Assembly (NCBI GenBank): GCA_002409995.1
Contig: DHOR01000034.1
Span: 1 to 15,522, forward strand
DNA: 15,522 bases
Direction: 5' to 3'
Source: Hungatella sp. UBA5385
Lineage (GTDB): Bacteria; Bacillota; Clostridia; Lachnospirales; Lachnospiraceae
The notes beneath the pieces are model-generated. The model was not told the origin of the DNA. It searched no databases and saw nothing but the letters and a program-made list of their open reading frames with translations. The position numbers and the translations under genes were made by a program. Of the stretch, positions 6,668 through 14,269 are shown piece by piece (positions within the stretch are counted from its first letter, which is position 1; every line of letters begins with the position of its first letter).

Positions 6668-8141
6668 GTTTGGAACAGGTGGCTGGAGAGCTGTCATAGG
6701 TGATGAATTTACAAGAGCAAATATACAGAAGATGTCCATGGCTTTGGTGAAGAAGATGAGAGATGAGGGCGTGGATGACAAGGGAGTAGCCATTGGCTAT
6801 GACCGTAGATTCCTGTCTAAAGAGTCAGCAATCTGGGCAAGTGAGGTGTTTGCAGCAGAAGGAATTCCTGTAAAATTTATCCTTGGCTCAGCACCGACAC
6901 CTCTGATTATGTATTACGTTATGTGTCATGATTTCCCCTATGGAATGATGATTACTGCCAGCCATAACCCAGCCATATATAATGGAATTAAGGTGTTTAC
7001 AAAAGGCGGCCGTGATGCTGATGAAATTCAGACTCAGGAGATTGAAAAATATATCCGGAAGGTTGAGGAAGAGGTGCTGGAGGCAGCAAACTGCAATTAT
7101 GGCGGTTCCGATAGCTTAGCAGAACCTGCAATCAAAGTGATGGAATATGAAAGGGGATTAGCAGAGGGGATCATTGAGGAAATCAATCCTTTAAATGAAT
7201 ATCTGGACAATATTATTGCTGCTGTAGATATGCAGGCAATCCGTGACAGAGCCTTAAGAGTAGCCATTGACCCTATGTATGGAGTCAGCAACACTTCACT
7301 GCGTACCATCCTTTCCACAGCACGCTGCGATGTTCAGGTAATTCATGAAGAACATGATACCCTGTTTGGAGGAAAACTTCCTGCTCCTTCTGCATTTACC
7401 CTGCGCAGCCTTCAAAATTACGTAGTGGACCGCAAATGCGATATCGGTATTGCTACAGACGGAGATGCAGACCGTGTAGGTGTAATCGATGATACAGGCA
7501 AATTCCTCCATCCAAACGATATCCTTGTGATGCTGTATTACTATCTGGTAAAATACAAGGGCTGGAAAGGCGCTGTTGTCCGCAATATTGCAACCACTCA
7601 TATGCTGGATAAGGTGGCAGAAAGCTTTGGTGAAACCTGTTACGAGGTTCCGGTTGGATTTAAATATATTTCATCAAAAATGAATGAAACCAATGCAATT
7701 ATCGGAGGAGAGTCCTCAGGCGGTCTCACTGTCCGTGGACATATTAATGGAAAAGACGGAATCTATGCTTCTACTTTATTAGTAGAAATGATTGCTGTAA
7801 CAGGCAAAAAGCTGTCTGAGATTTCAAAGGATATTGAAAAAGAGTATGGCGCTATCTATATGGAAGAGCGTGACTATAAGTTCAGCCAGGAAAAGAAGGA
7901 AGAGATTCATGATAAAATACTGGTTCAGAAGCTTCTTCCTAATATGAATCTGGAAATTGACAAGATATCCTATCTGGATGGCTGCAAGGTTTATTTTAAA
8001 AACGGTGGCTGGATCATTGCCAGATTCTCAGGTACAGAGCCTCTTCTTCGTATCTTCTGCGAGATGAGCAATCAAAAAGATGCCAATAGAATGTGTGATC
8101 TGTTTGAAGATTTTCTGGATATCAGTGAGAACAGAAACTAA
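6660..8141 (+). CDS. Phosphohexomutase (PGM/PMM family), probable GlcNAc-1-P mutase
   Basis: A 493-residue enzyme of the alpha-D-phosphohexomutase superfamily, predicted to turn GlcNAc-1-P from the upstream phosphorylase into GlcNAc-6-P. Seen: N-terminal FGTGGWRAVIGDEFT; the phosphoserine loop TASHNPAIYNGIK with catalytic Ser101; the Mg-binding loop DGDADR (267-272); the sugar-binding GGESSGG loop; and the C-terminal phosphate-binding RFSGTEP (455-461). All four domains seem complete. The ATG at 6660 lies within the end of the phosphorylase gene, with GGAGG at 6646-6650, so translation is likely coupled. A phosphomannomutase-like gene also accompanies chbP in Vibrio chitobiose operons. If the phosphorylase instead uses cellobiose, this enzyme would be a glucose-1-P mutase. 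Substrate assignment rests on context. Confidence 0.85.
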   Translation: MIKFGTGGWRAVIGDEFTRANIQKMSMALVKKMRDEGVDDKGVAIGYDRRFLSKESAIWASEVFAAEGIPVKFILGSAPTPLIMYYVMCHDFPYGMMITASHNPAIYNGIKVFTKGGRDADEIQTQEIEKYIRKVEEEVLEAANCNYGGSDSLAEPAIKVMEYERGLAEGIIEEINPLNEYLDNIIAAVDMQAIRDRALRVAIDPMYGVSNTSLRTILSTARCDVQVIHEEHDTLFGGKLPAPSAFTLRSLQNYVVDRKCDIGIATDGDADRVGVIDDTGKFLHPNDILVMLYYYLVKYKGWKGAVVRNIATTHMLDKVAESFGETCYEVPVGFKYISSKMNETNAIIGGESSGGLTVRGHINGKDGIYASTLLVEMIAVTGKKLSEISKDIEKEYGAIYMEERDYKFSQEKKEEIHDKILVQKLLPNMNLEIDKISYLDGCKVYFKNGGWIIARFSGTEPLLRIFCEMSNQKDANRMCDLFEDFLDISENRN

Positions 8142-8162
8142 GATTTAGAAGATATAATACAA

Positions 8163-8217
8163 ATACGGTACAGCCTCTGGGAAGAATATTCCAATTGGGC
8201 TGTACCGTATATTTTAT
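8163..8217 (+). terminator. Intrinsic terminator after the phosphohexomutase gene
   Basis: Seen: a perfect 13-bp stem ATACGGTACAGCC (8163-8175) / GGCTGTACCGTAT (8198-8210), a 22-base loop that can pair further, then ATTTTATT. It closes the phosphorylase-mutase unit 21 bases after the stop. A new promoter follows at once. Confidence 0.85.
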
Positions 8218-8246
8218 TGTTCATTATCTGCTATAGATGGTATAAT
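8217..8246 (+). promoter_or_regulatory. Extended -10 promoter for the cupin / sensor kinase unit
   Basis: Seen: TTGTTC (8217-8222), an 18-base spacer and TGG-TATAAT (TATAAT at 8241-8246), a sigma-A promoter with the TGn extension. The core ATGGTATAAT is repeated exactly ahead of the response regulator gene (14140-14149). Transcription would start near 8252-8254, some 210 bases before the cupin start codon. Confidence 0.7.
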
Positions 8247-8251
8247 GGTAG

Positions 8252-8362
8252 CCATAAGTATCTCCCCATTAAAAGGGAGGAGCCGGTGAAATGTGGGTTT
8301 CACCGGCAAGTTATGAAAAAAAGTCTTATATTGTAAACAAGTAATTCAGTAATTCTTGTTTA
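8252..8362 (+). promoter_or_regulatory. Possible structured 5' leader RNA (three-way junction plus AT-rich hairpin)
   Basis: Seen: nested pairings that form a three-way junction: P1 CATAA (8253-8257)/TTATG (8311-8315); P2 CTCCC (8262-8266)/GGGAG (8275-8279) with loop CATTAAAA; P3 GCCGGTGAAA (8282-8291)/TTTCACCGGC (8298-8307) with loop TGTGGG. Further on, TAAACAAG (8334-8341) pairs with CTTGTTTA (8355-8362), with AATT/AATT inside. P3 is perfect at 10 bp; P1 and P2 are short and could be chance. The junction would sit at the very 5' end of the transcript. It matches no riboswitch or ribozyme class that I can confirm. The rest of the gap to 8461 shows only the cupin ribosome binding site. Confidence 0.4.
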
Positions 8363-8461
8363 TATTAATAGTATAGAAAACAGATATGAAGTAACTTTGG
8401 AGAAGATGTTAATATTATTTGTACGCCTTGTGAAAAAACTGTGAAGATACGGAGGGCTTTC

Positions 8462-8938
8462 ATGAAAGAGAAGAAAACAGGTAATATAAATGCCATTGCA
8501 GAAGAGTTTATCTGGGAAGATGCGGCAGGTCTTATTACAAAGGAGCTGGGAAAATCAGTGGGAAGCGGAAAGCTGTACGCTAATATGGACAGCATCCCTC
8601 CTGGTGCATACAGCACGAAGTATCATAGCCATTCCCAACAGGAGGAATTCTTCTACGTTCTGCAGGGAACCGGAACACTGCGATTCAATGACAGAATCAC
8701 AGAGGTCAAACCAGGAGATTTTATATGTAAGCCATCGGGAGATAAGGATGCCCATACATTTTATAATTCAGGCGCTGATAATCTGTTGATTCTGGACATT
8801 GGAACTGTGGAAAAGGAAGATATCTGTTATTATCCTGATGAAGATGTGTATATGGTAAAATCCAATGATGACAGAATGATAATTCGTAAGGAAGCTCTCA
8901 CCCATGACTGGGATTCTGAGCCTAATAAAAATGATTAG
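8462..8938 (+). CDS. Cupin-domain protein of unknown role
   Basis: A 158-residue single-domain cupin with no signal peptide. Seen: cupin motif 1 (48-69), G-x5-HSH-x4-E-x6-G, with His55, His57 and a Glu at 61-62; motif 2 (85-102), G-x5-P-x6-H-x3-N, with His98. The four metal ligands of a cupin are therefore present, so a metal site is likely. Such small cupins include sugar-phosphate isomerases, epimerases, oxygenases and ligand sensors; none can be chosen from sequence. The start is the ATG at 8462 with GGAGG 6 bases before it; an upstream in-frame GTG at 8441 precedes that site. It leads the transcription unit with the sensor kinase and ends 13 bases before it. Placement suggests a role in handling or sensing the imported sugar. 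Confidence 0.85.
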   Translation: MKEKKTGNINAIAEEFIWEDAAGLITKELGKSVGSGKLYANMDSIPPGAYSTKYHSHSQQEEFFYVLQGTGTLRFNDRITEVKPGDFICKPSGDKDAHTFYNSGADNLLILDIGTVEKEDICYYPDEDVYMVKSNDDRMIIRKEALTHDWDSEPNKND

Positions 8939-8951
8939 GGGATTATTACTT

Positions 8952-10697
8952 ATGTTTAATAAAAAGAGTAAAGATAAAATATCAATGAAATGGCGGATGG
9001 TAGTGATTGTACTCATATGCTGGCTTCTTCCCTTTTTACTGATTATAGGAGTTGCAGCTTACTATATATTAAGCAATCGTTACGGAGCTGCCGCAGAAAG
9101 TGTGGTAGATCAGCTGGTATATAACAATCAAATCTGTGTAGAACGTTTAAACTACGGTCTTAGTGCCTCCAGAAAGGCAACCTATGATCAGACAGTTGAA
9201 AATGCCTGGAAGGAATACGGCAGAGGCGATTCGGGATACCATCTTCTCTATAATACCTGGAACAGCTACATTTCCAAGGAATACAGGCAGAATCAATGCT
9301 TTTCCGAGGTGATAATATGGGGATATGAGGACCCGGAGCGAATTAACTGTGGTGTATACAATACCTCTGCAGGAGGAAGTTATCAGAATATTAAAAACTA
9401 TTGGAGTGAGGATCACAAGGAGATCAGAAATTATCTTTCTACACTGGACACTTCCATAGGCTACATTTATACCAATGGAAGACTGTATATGGTGCGAAAC
9501 CTTCTGGATAGATCCTATACTCCCTTTGCGGCTTTGATTATGAAGCTTGACGTATCCTATTGTTTTGGCCCCATTATTAAATCACCCATTGGACAGGACG
9601 TGATGGTTTATTTAAACAATGAGGCGCTTCTCTTAAAAGGCAGTGAGTTTACTGATGAAGCCGTTAATCTGACTAAGGGTACCAGGCAGCGGGGATATAG
9701 CAAGGAGAAAGGAATGCTGTCTGTATTTGACATTCAGAAAGAAGAGTATTTTACAGTAGCAGCCCTGATCAATGTGGATGAATCTGTGATTCAGTCTCCA
9801 TTTTACGGATATCCAATTGTATTTATCGGAATGGTTCTGTTTCTCATTCCTCTGTTAATGCTGCTTTTAAAGGTATTTAAACAGAATGTAACCGACCCTA
9901 TTGAAGCGATTTTAGAGGGTTCGGGTCAGGTGGAACAGGGAGAGCTGGGATATCAGATTACGAAAGAACCGGAGAATCTGGAGTTTAAGAATTTGACAGA
10001 ATCCTTTAACCGGATGTCTGAAAGACTGAAATTCCTGTTTGATCATATATATGAAGAGGAACTGGCACTTAGAGATGCTAAAATTATGGCCCTTCAGTCC
10101 AATATTAACCCTCATTTTATGAACAATACTCTAGAGATCATTAACTGGGAAGCAAGGCTTGGGGAAAATGAAAAGGTGTCCAGAATGATTGAAGCTTTAA
10201 GAACTCTGATGGATGGGGCAATGGACAGAAAAAAAAGAGCGGAGGTGCCTCTTTCAGAAGAGCTGATGTATGTAAACGCTTATTTATATATTAATACGGA
10301 ACGGTATGGAAAACGGCTGACTGTAGAAAAGGAATTTGACGATTCCATTCTGCAATATAAGGTTCCCCGCCTGATTCTCCAGCCTGTCATTGAAAATGCC
10401 ATCGAACACGGAGTGCGCCCTACCGGTCATGGAACCGTAACAATACGGGGGTATGAGGAAGGGGAGTTTCTCTATGTGGAAATCACCAATGAAGGCGGAA
10501 TGTCAGAAGAGGACAGGCAGAAGATTGATGTGCTTCTTGATCCTGATTATGACAGCAGCCGTGAATCCACCGGCAATCTTGGCATTGCCAATGTGAATCA
10601 AAGACTTAAGATTTTATATGGAGAATCCTGTGGTCTTACTATAGAAAAAATCGATGATAATCATGTAATGGCACGTTTAACCATTGCCATTCGGTAA
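8952..10697 (+). CDS. YesM-type membrane sensor histidine kinase
   Basis: A 581-residue two-component sensor. Seen: TM1 at about 16-40, an extracellular domain of about 245 residues (size fits a dCACHE-like sensor), TM2 at about 289-310, a HAMP segment starting VTDPIEAI, then the His_kinase domain with NPHFMNNTLE, where H388 is the phosphorylated residue, and a HATPase domain with N-box ENAIEHG (481-487) and G-box GNLGIANVNQRL (541-552). This is the YesM/LytS type, with Met in place of the usual Leu in NPHFLYNTL. The start is the ATG at 8952 with AGGGG upstream; an ATG at 8931 overlaps the cupin stop but lacks a ribosome binding site. Its likely partner is the AraC-type response regulator at 14270. 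It probably senses the sugar directly or through the binding protein encoded next. Confidence 0.92.
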   Translation: MFNKKSKDKISMKWRMVVIVLICWLLPFLLIIGVAAYYILSNRYGAAAESVVDQLVYNNQICVERLNYGLSASRKATYDQTVENAWKEYGRGDSGYHLLYNTWNSYISKEYRQNQCFSEVIIWGYEDPERINCGVYNTSAGGSYQNIKNYWSEDHKEIRNYLSTLDTSIGYIYTNGRLYMVRNLLDRSYTPFAALIMKLDVSYCFGPIIKSPIGQDVMVYLNNEALLLKGSEFTDEAVNLTKGTRQRGYSKEKGMLSVFDIQKEEYFTVAALINVDESVIQSPFYGYPIVFIGMVLFLIPLLMLLLKVFKQNVTDPIEAILEGSGQVEQGELGYQITKEPENLEFKNLTESFNRMSERLKFLFDHIYEEELALRDAKIMALQSNINPHFMNNTLEIINWEARLGENEKVSRMIEALRTLMDGAMDRKKRAEVPLSEELMYVNAYLYINTERYGKRLTVEKEFDDSILQYKVPRLILQPVIENAIEHGVRPTGHGTVTIRGYEEGEFLYVEITNEGGMSEEDRQKIDVLLDPDYDSSRESTGNLGIANVNQRLKILYGESCGLTIEKIDDNHVMARLTIAIR

Positions 10698-10827
10698 AGT
10701 GAACAAGAAAAAACAAAAAACACCAGATCTGGTTATTCATTTTTCCTCCTGAATACGGCATAATAAAGTCACAAGAGATAAAGCTGGCAGAAATGCTTAA
10801 GTTTTATAAAAAATAGGAGGTAATGTT
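10698..10827 (+). promoter_or_regulatory. Gap before the binding-protein gene: palindrome and weak promoter
   Basis: Seen: a perfect 12-bp palindrome ACCAGATCTGGT (10722-10733) followed by T-rich sequence, a possible -10 CATAAT (10759-10764) without a good -35, and AGGAGG (10815-10820) 7 bases before the ATG. The palindrome could be an operator or part of a weak terminator. A separate promoter would fit the usual high expression of binding proteins, but the evidence is thin. Confidence 0.35.
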
Positions 10828-12240
10828 ATGAAGAAAAGAACACTTGCATTATTAATGGCAGGAGCCATGACAGCATCTGTATTTACCGGCTGTTCAAAAC
10901 AGGCAACACCAGACCCAACAACAGCAGCTACTACAGAGGCAGCAAAAGATTCAGAGGCAGCTACAACAGAAGCCCCTAAGACAGAAGCACCTACAGAAGA
11001 AGCTAAGAAGGTTGCTTTAAATGTATCTACCACATTCGCAGGCGAAGACGGCAACGCTGGTAATTATCAGGATGCCATCAAAGCATGGCAGGCAGAGACA
11101 GGCAACACAGTTAACGATTCCTCAGCAGTTTCTGATGAGACAGTTAAGGCACGTATCACCAGCGATTTCCAGATGGGATCTGAGCCTGACGTACTCTTTT
11201 ATTTCAGCGGCGCTGACGCCAATTCCTTTATTGAAGCAGGCAAGGTAATGTCTATTGATGATATCCGTAAGGAATATCCAGACTATGCTTCCAACATGAA
11301 TGATGACCTGATTGCTCCATCACTGGTTGATAACAAGAAATATGCAGTTCCTGTAAACGGCTTCTGGGAGGCTATGTTCGTTAACACAGAAGTGTTAGAA
11401 GCAGCAGGCGTTGATATGCCTGGAGCAGATTACACATGGGAACAGTTCCTGGCTGACTGTGAGAAGATCAAAGAAGCCGGCTACAGCCCAATTGCAGCAG
11501 CTCTTGGCAACATTCCTCACTACTGGTGGGAGTTTGGTATCTTCAATCACGGTACACCTGAAAACCACTGCACAATTCCAGAGTCAGTAGAAGATGAGCG
11601 CGGTCAGGCATGGGTTGCAGGTATCAATGATGTGAAAGACCTCTATGAGAGAGGATATTTCCCTAAGAATACTTTATCAGCAACTGATGATGATACCTTC
11701 TTAATGTTCGTAGAAGGCAAAGCAGCATTCTTAATCGACGGTTCCTGGAAGGTTGGCGGAATTGCAGGCGCTTGCCAGTCAGATCCTAATGATGCAGCTA
11801 CACTTGATGCAGACAAATTAAACAACTTCTCAGTAACCTATGTTCCAGGTATGAATGACAGAAAAGCTACTGACTTAGTAGGCGGTTTATCCATGGGATA
11901 CTATATCACTAAGAAAGCATGGGATGATCCGGATAAGAGAGAAGCAGCAGTTAACTTCGTAGAATATATGACATCTGATGAAGTGGTTCCTGTATTTGCA
12001 CAGCATACAGCTTCCGCACTGAAGGCAGCACCTAAGGTTGATGAGAGCAAGTTTAACTCTTTACAGGTAAAAGCTATGGAAATGATGAGCGGAGTTACAT
12101 CCTTAACACCGGCAGTTCAGGATATTTTCAATGGCGAATGCAGAACTTCAACATTTGACGGAATGCCACAGATCGTAACAGGCAAGGTTGCTACAGAGGA
12201 TGCAGTGAAGGAAGGTCTTGAAATCTATCACGCAAACTAA
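10828..12240 (+). CDS. Sugar ABC transporter solute-binding lipoprotein (family 1)
   Basis: A 470-residue lipoprotein that would capture the sugar outside the membrane and deliver it to the two permeases. Seen: a signal peptide with KKR, a hydrophobic core and a lipobox ending FTGC, with Cys22 as the lipidated residue; a Thr/Ala/Glu-rich linker to about residue 60; then a family 1 binding fold, including FVEGKAAFLIDGSWKVGGI and GGLSMGYYITKKAWD, typical of CUT1 binding proteins. AGGAGG precedes the ATG. It lies between the sensor kinase and the permeases, and a terminator-like hairpin follows it. Chitobiose is the inferred ligand from the phosphorylase; the aromatic residues in the pocket cannot be assigned by eye. 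Confidence 0.93.
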   Translation: MKKRTLALLMAGAMTASVFTGCSKQATPDPTTAATTEAAKDSEAATTEAPKTEAPTEEAKKVALNVSTTFAGEDGNAGNYQDAIKAWQAETGNTVNDSSAVSDETVKARITSDFQMGSEPDVLFYFSGADANSFIEAGKVMSIDDIRKEYPDYASNMNDDLIAPSLVDNKKYAVPVNGFWEAMFVNTEVLEAAGVDMPGADYTWEQFLADCEKIKEAGYSPIAAALGNIPHYWWEFGIFNHGTPENHCTIPESVEDERGQAWVAGINDVKDLYERGYFPKNTLSATDDDTFLMFVEGKAAFLIDGSWKVGGIAGACQSDPNDAATLDADKLNNFSVTYVPGMNDRKATDLVGGLSMGYYITKKAWDDPDKREAAVNFVEYMTSDEVVPVFAQHTASALKAAPKVDESKFNSLQVKAMEMMSGVTSLTPAVQDIFNGECRTSTFDGMPQIVTGKVATEDAVKEGLEIYHAN

Positions 12241-12255
12241 ATAACAGTTAATCAT

Positions 12256-12296
12256 AAGCCGGAGACGCAAGACCTTTCGTCTCTGGCTTCTTTTTT
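12256..12296 (+). terminator. Intergenic terminator between binding protein and permease
   Basis: Seen: a 12-bp stem AAGCCGGAGACG (12256-12267) / CGTCTCTGGCTT (12278-12289) with one G-U pair, a 10-base loop, then C and six T (12291-12296). The next start codon is at 12320, leaving no room for a promoter. It is probably a partial terminator that lets most transcripts end after the binding protein. Confidence 0.8.
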
Positions 12297-12319
12297 AAAA
12301 AATAGGAAAAGGTGAGAAT

Positions 12320-13207
12320 ATGGGAGCAAATATCTATAAAAATAAAAAGCCGCTGTTCCTTTTTCTGGTACCGGCGTTCGCCTTTATGGCAATCTTTTTG
12401 TACTATCCATTTATACAGAATATATTAAACAGCTTTAAGCAGATCCCTGAACTGGGAGCTATGGACAAAGGCTGGAATGATCCATGGTACACCAACTATG
12501 TAACCATGTTTCAGGACGAAAATATGCGTATGGCACTTAGAAATACTCTGATTATGATGGTAGTTACCATTATTGGACAGGTGGGAATTGCTATTTTACT
12601 AGCACTTTTAGTAGATAATATCCGGGTTGGAGCTAAATTCTTCCGTACCGTCTATTTCTTCCCCATTGTTATTTCTGCAACTGCACTTGGTTTGATGTTT
12701 AACCTTATTTTCCTTTACGACAAGGGAATGGTGAACCAGCTGTTAGAATCTCTTGGAAGAACAGAGCTGATTGACTGGAAGGGAGAAAATCTGGCGCTGA
12801 TTACCATGATGCTTCCTGTTATGTGGCAGTATGTAGGCTTTTACTTTGTGATTTTGATTACAGGACTTAATAACATCTCCGGTGAGCTTTATGAGGCTGC
12901 TGCCATTGACGGTGCAACAAGACTTCAGAGAGTGCGTTATATCTCTATTCCAATGCTTCATAATGTAATGTGTACCTGCGTAATTCTCGGTGTTACCGGT
13001 GCGCTGAAGGTGTTTGACCTTCCATGGACCATGTTCCCCAAGGGAATTCCTCTGGGAGAAACCTGGTTGACAGGTACCTATATGTACTACCAGACCTTTA
13101 ATACGAAAAATATAGACTACAGCTCCGCTATTGCTGTCCTGATCGTAGTTCTTGGTATTATAACAGCGAAAGTGGTCAATGCCATTTTCAAAGAGAAAGA
13201 TTATTAG
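12320..13207 (+). CDS. Sugar ABC transporter permease, MalF/UgpA type
   Basis: An inner-membrane subunit of 295 residues with six predicted membrane helices. Seen: the N-terminal helix FLFLVPAFAFMAIFLYYPF (the common LLPALLLLLLFYIYP pattern of CUT1 permeases), and the cytoplasmic coupling loop EAAAIDGATRLQRVRYISIP starting at residue 192, an excellent match to the EAA motif EAAxxDGAxxxQxFxxIxLP. This loop docks on the ATPase. AGGTGAG lies just upstream of the ATG. It is followed 15 bases later by the second permease. No ATPase gene is present, as is usual for Firmicute CUT1 systems that share an MsmK/MsmX-type ATPase. Confidence 0.94.
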   Translation: MGANIYKNKKPLFLFLVPAFAFMAIFLYYPFIQNILNSFKQIPELGAMDKGWNDPWYTNYVTMFQDENMRMALRNTLIMMVVTIIGQVGIAILLALLVDNIRVGAKFFRTVYFFPIVISATALGLMFNLIFLYDKGMVNQLLESLGRTELIDWKGENLALITMMLPVMWQYVGFYFVILITGLNNISGELYEAAAIDGATRLQRVRYISIPMLHNVMCTCVILGVTGALKVFDLPWTMFPKGIPLGETWLTGTYMYYQTFNTKNIDYSSAIAVLIVVLGIITAKVVNAIFKEKDY

Positions 13208-13222
13208 GAAGGAGGATAAATC

Positions 13223-14083
13223 ATGAATACAAATAAGAAATTTTCAGCAGGCGATGCAGTTATTTATCTGATTTTAGGTGTTTGGGCTCTCACAACGATT
13301 TATCCGATTTTCTGGGTTGTTATGAACTCCTTTAAAGCAAAAAATGAGATTTTATCCAACTCCTTTGCCATACCTACAGGAGATTTATTCACTCTGGCAA
13401 ACTATAGAACAGCATTTGACAGACTTAATATTTTCAGCGCCTACAGAAACAGTATGATTATTTCTTGTACTGTGGCAGCAGTTGTTATTGTGCTTGCAGG
13501 CATGGCATCCTTTGCCCTTGTAAGATATGATTTTAAGCTGAAAAAGTCATTAAACTCTCTGGTTGTGGCAGGCATGATGTTCCCTGTATTCTCAACCATT
13601 ATCCCTGTATTCCGTATGCTGAGTTCCTGGCATCTGGTGAACACAGAAAGCCTGGCGCTTTCTTTAATCAGTGTTGCACTCCCACAGATTGCAGGAAACT
13701 TATCCTTTGCCATCGTAGTCTTAACAGGATATATCAGATCACTTCCTATTGAGCTGGAGGAATCTGCATTTCTGGAAGGCTGCAGCCCATTGCAGATATT
13801 TTCAAAGATCATAGTGCCTCTTGCAAAGCCATCTTTTGCAACAGTAGCTATTTTCTCCTTCCTTTGGAGCTACAATGACTTATTTACCCAGATGTTCTTA
13901 CTTCGTCTTCCACAGCACCGTGCCATCACACGACTGTTAAACGAACTGACATCCAATGAGGGTACTAACTTCGGTCTTATGGCTGCTTCTGTATCCTTAG
14001 TTATTATCCCTGTATTGATTGTATATATTTTCCTTCAGAAATATATTATCAAGGGTATGACAGCGGGAGCCGTTAAGGGATGA
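13223..14083 (+). CDS. Sugar ABC transporter permease, MalG/UgpE type
   Basis: The second membrane subunit, 286 residues, about six helices. Seen: ALTTIYPIFWVVMNSFK near the N terminus, a CUT1 hallmark, and the coupling loop IELEESAFLEGCSPLQIFSK (E179-E180-S181-A182, G186). The usual EAAxxDGA pattern is altered: Ser replaces the second Ala and Glu the Asp, so the loop keeps its acidic and Gly landmarks only. ELEESAxxDG is common in MalG-like subunits, which makes the D-to-E change the main oddity. GGAGG lies 7 bases before the ATG. No strong terminator follows, so some read-through into the response regulator gene is possible. Confidence 0.94.
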   Translation: MNTNKKFSAGDAVIYLILGVWALTTIYPIFWVVMNSFKAKNEILSNSFAIPTGDLFTLANYRTAFDRLNIFSAYRNSMIISCTVAAVVIVLAGMASFALVRYDFKLKKSLNSLVVAGMMFPVFSTIIPVFRMLSSWHLVNTESLALSLISVALPQIAGNLSFAIVVLTGYIRSLPIELEESAFLEGCSPLQIFSKIIVPLAKPSFATVAIFSFLWSYNDLFTQMFLLRLPQHRAITRLLNELTSNEGTNFGLMAASVSLVIIPVLIVYIFLQKYIIKGMTAGAVKG

Positions 14084-14120
14084 TTGAGGAAGAAAATTCA
14101 ATGCCAAATTTTTGTAATAC

Positions 14121-14149
14121 TTTTCCCTGTTATTATCTTATGGTATAAT
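14121..14149 (+). promoter_or_regulatory. Extended -10 promoter for the response regulator gene
   Basis: Seen: TGG-TATAAT (TATAAT 14144-14149) with the TGn extension and a poor -35 (TTTTCC at 14121-14126, 17-base spacer). About 115 bases of leader follow, containing two AAGCTT sites, one able to form a 6-bp stem. The core ATGGTATAAT matches the promoter at 8241. Confidence 0.6.
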
Positions 14150-14269
14150 AGGAACACTTGGTAAGATTTTGTAAGCTTAGTGGGAGGATTTACTTAAACT
14201 GTGATACAAGGCTTTTCATAAGCTTTATAGCAGAATAAGACAGATAAATATGGGAAATGGGGCAGGAAA

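Noticed and set aside
8252..8315. The three-way junction as a purine riboswitch or hammerhead ribozyme
   Set aside because: Conserved junction and loop bases of the purine class and the CUGANGA/GAAA core of hammerheads are absent.
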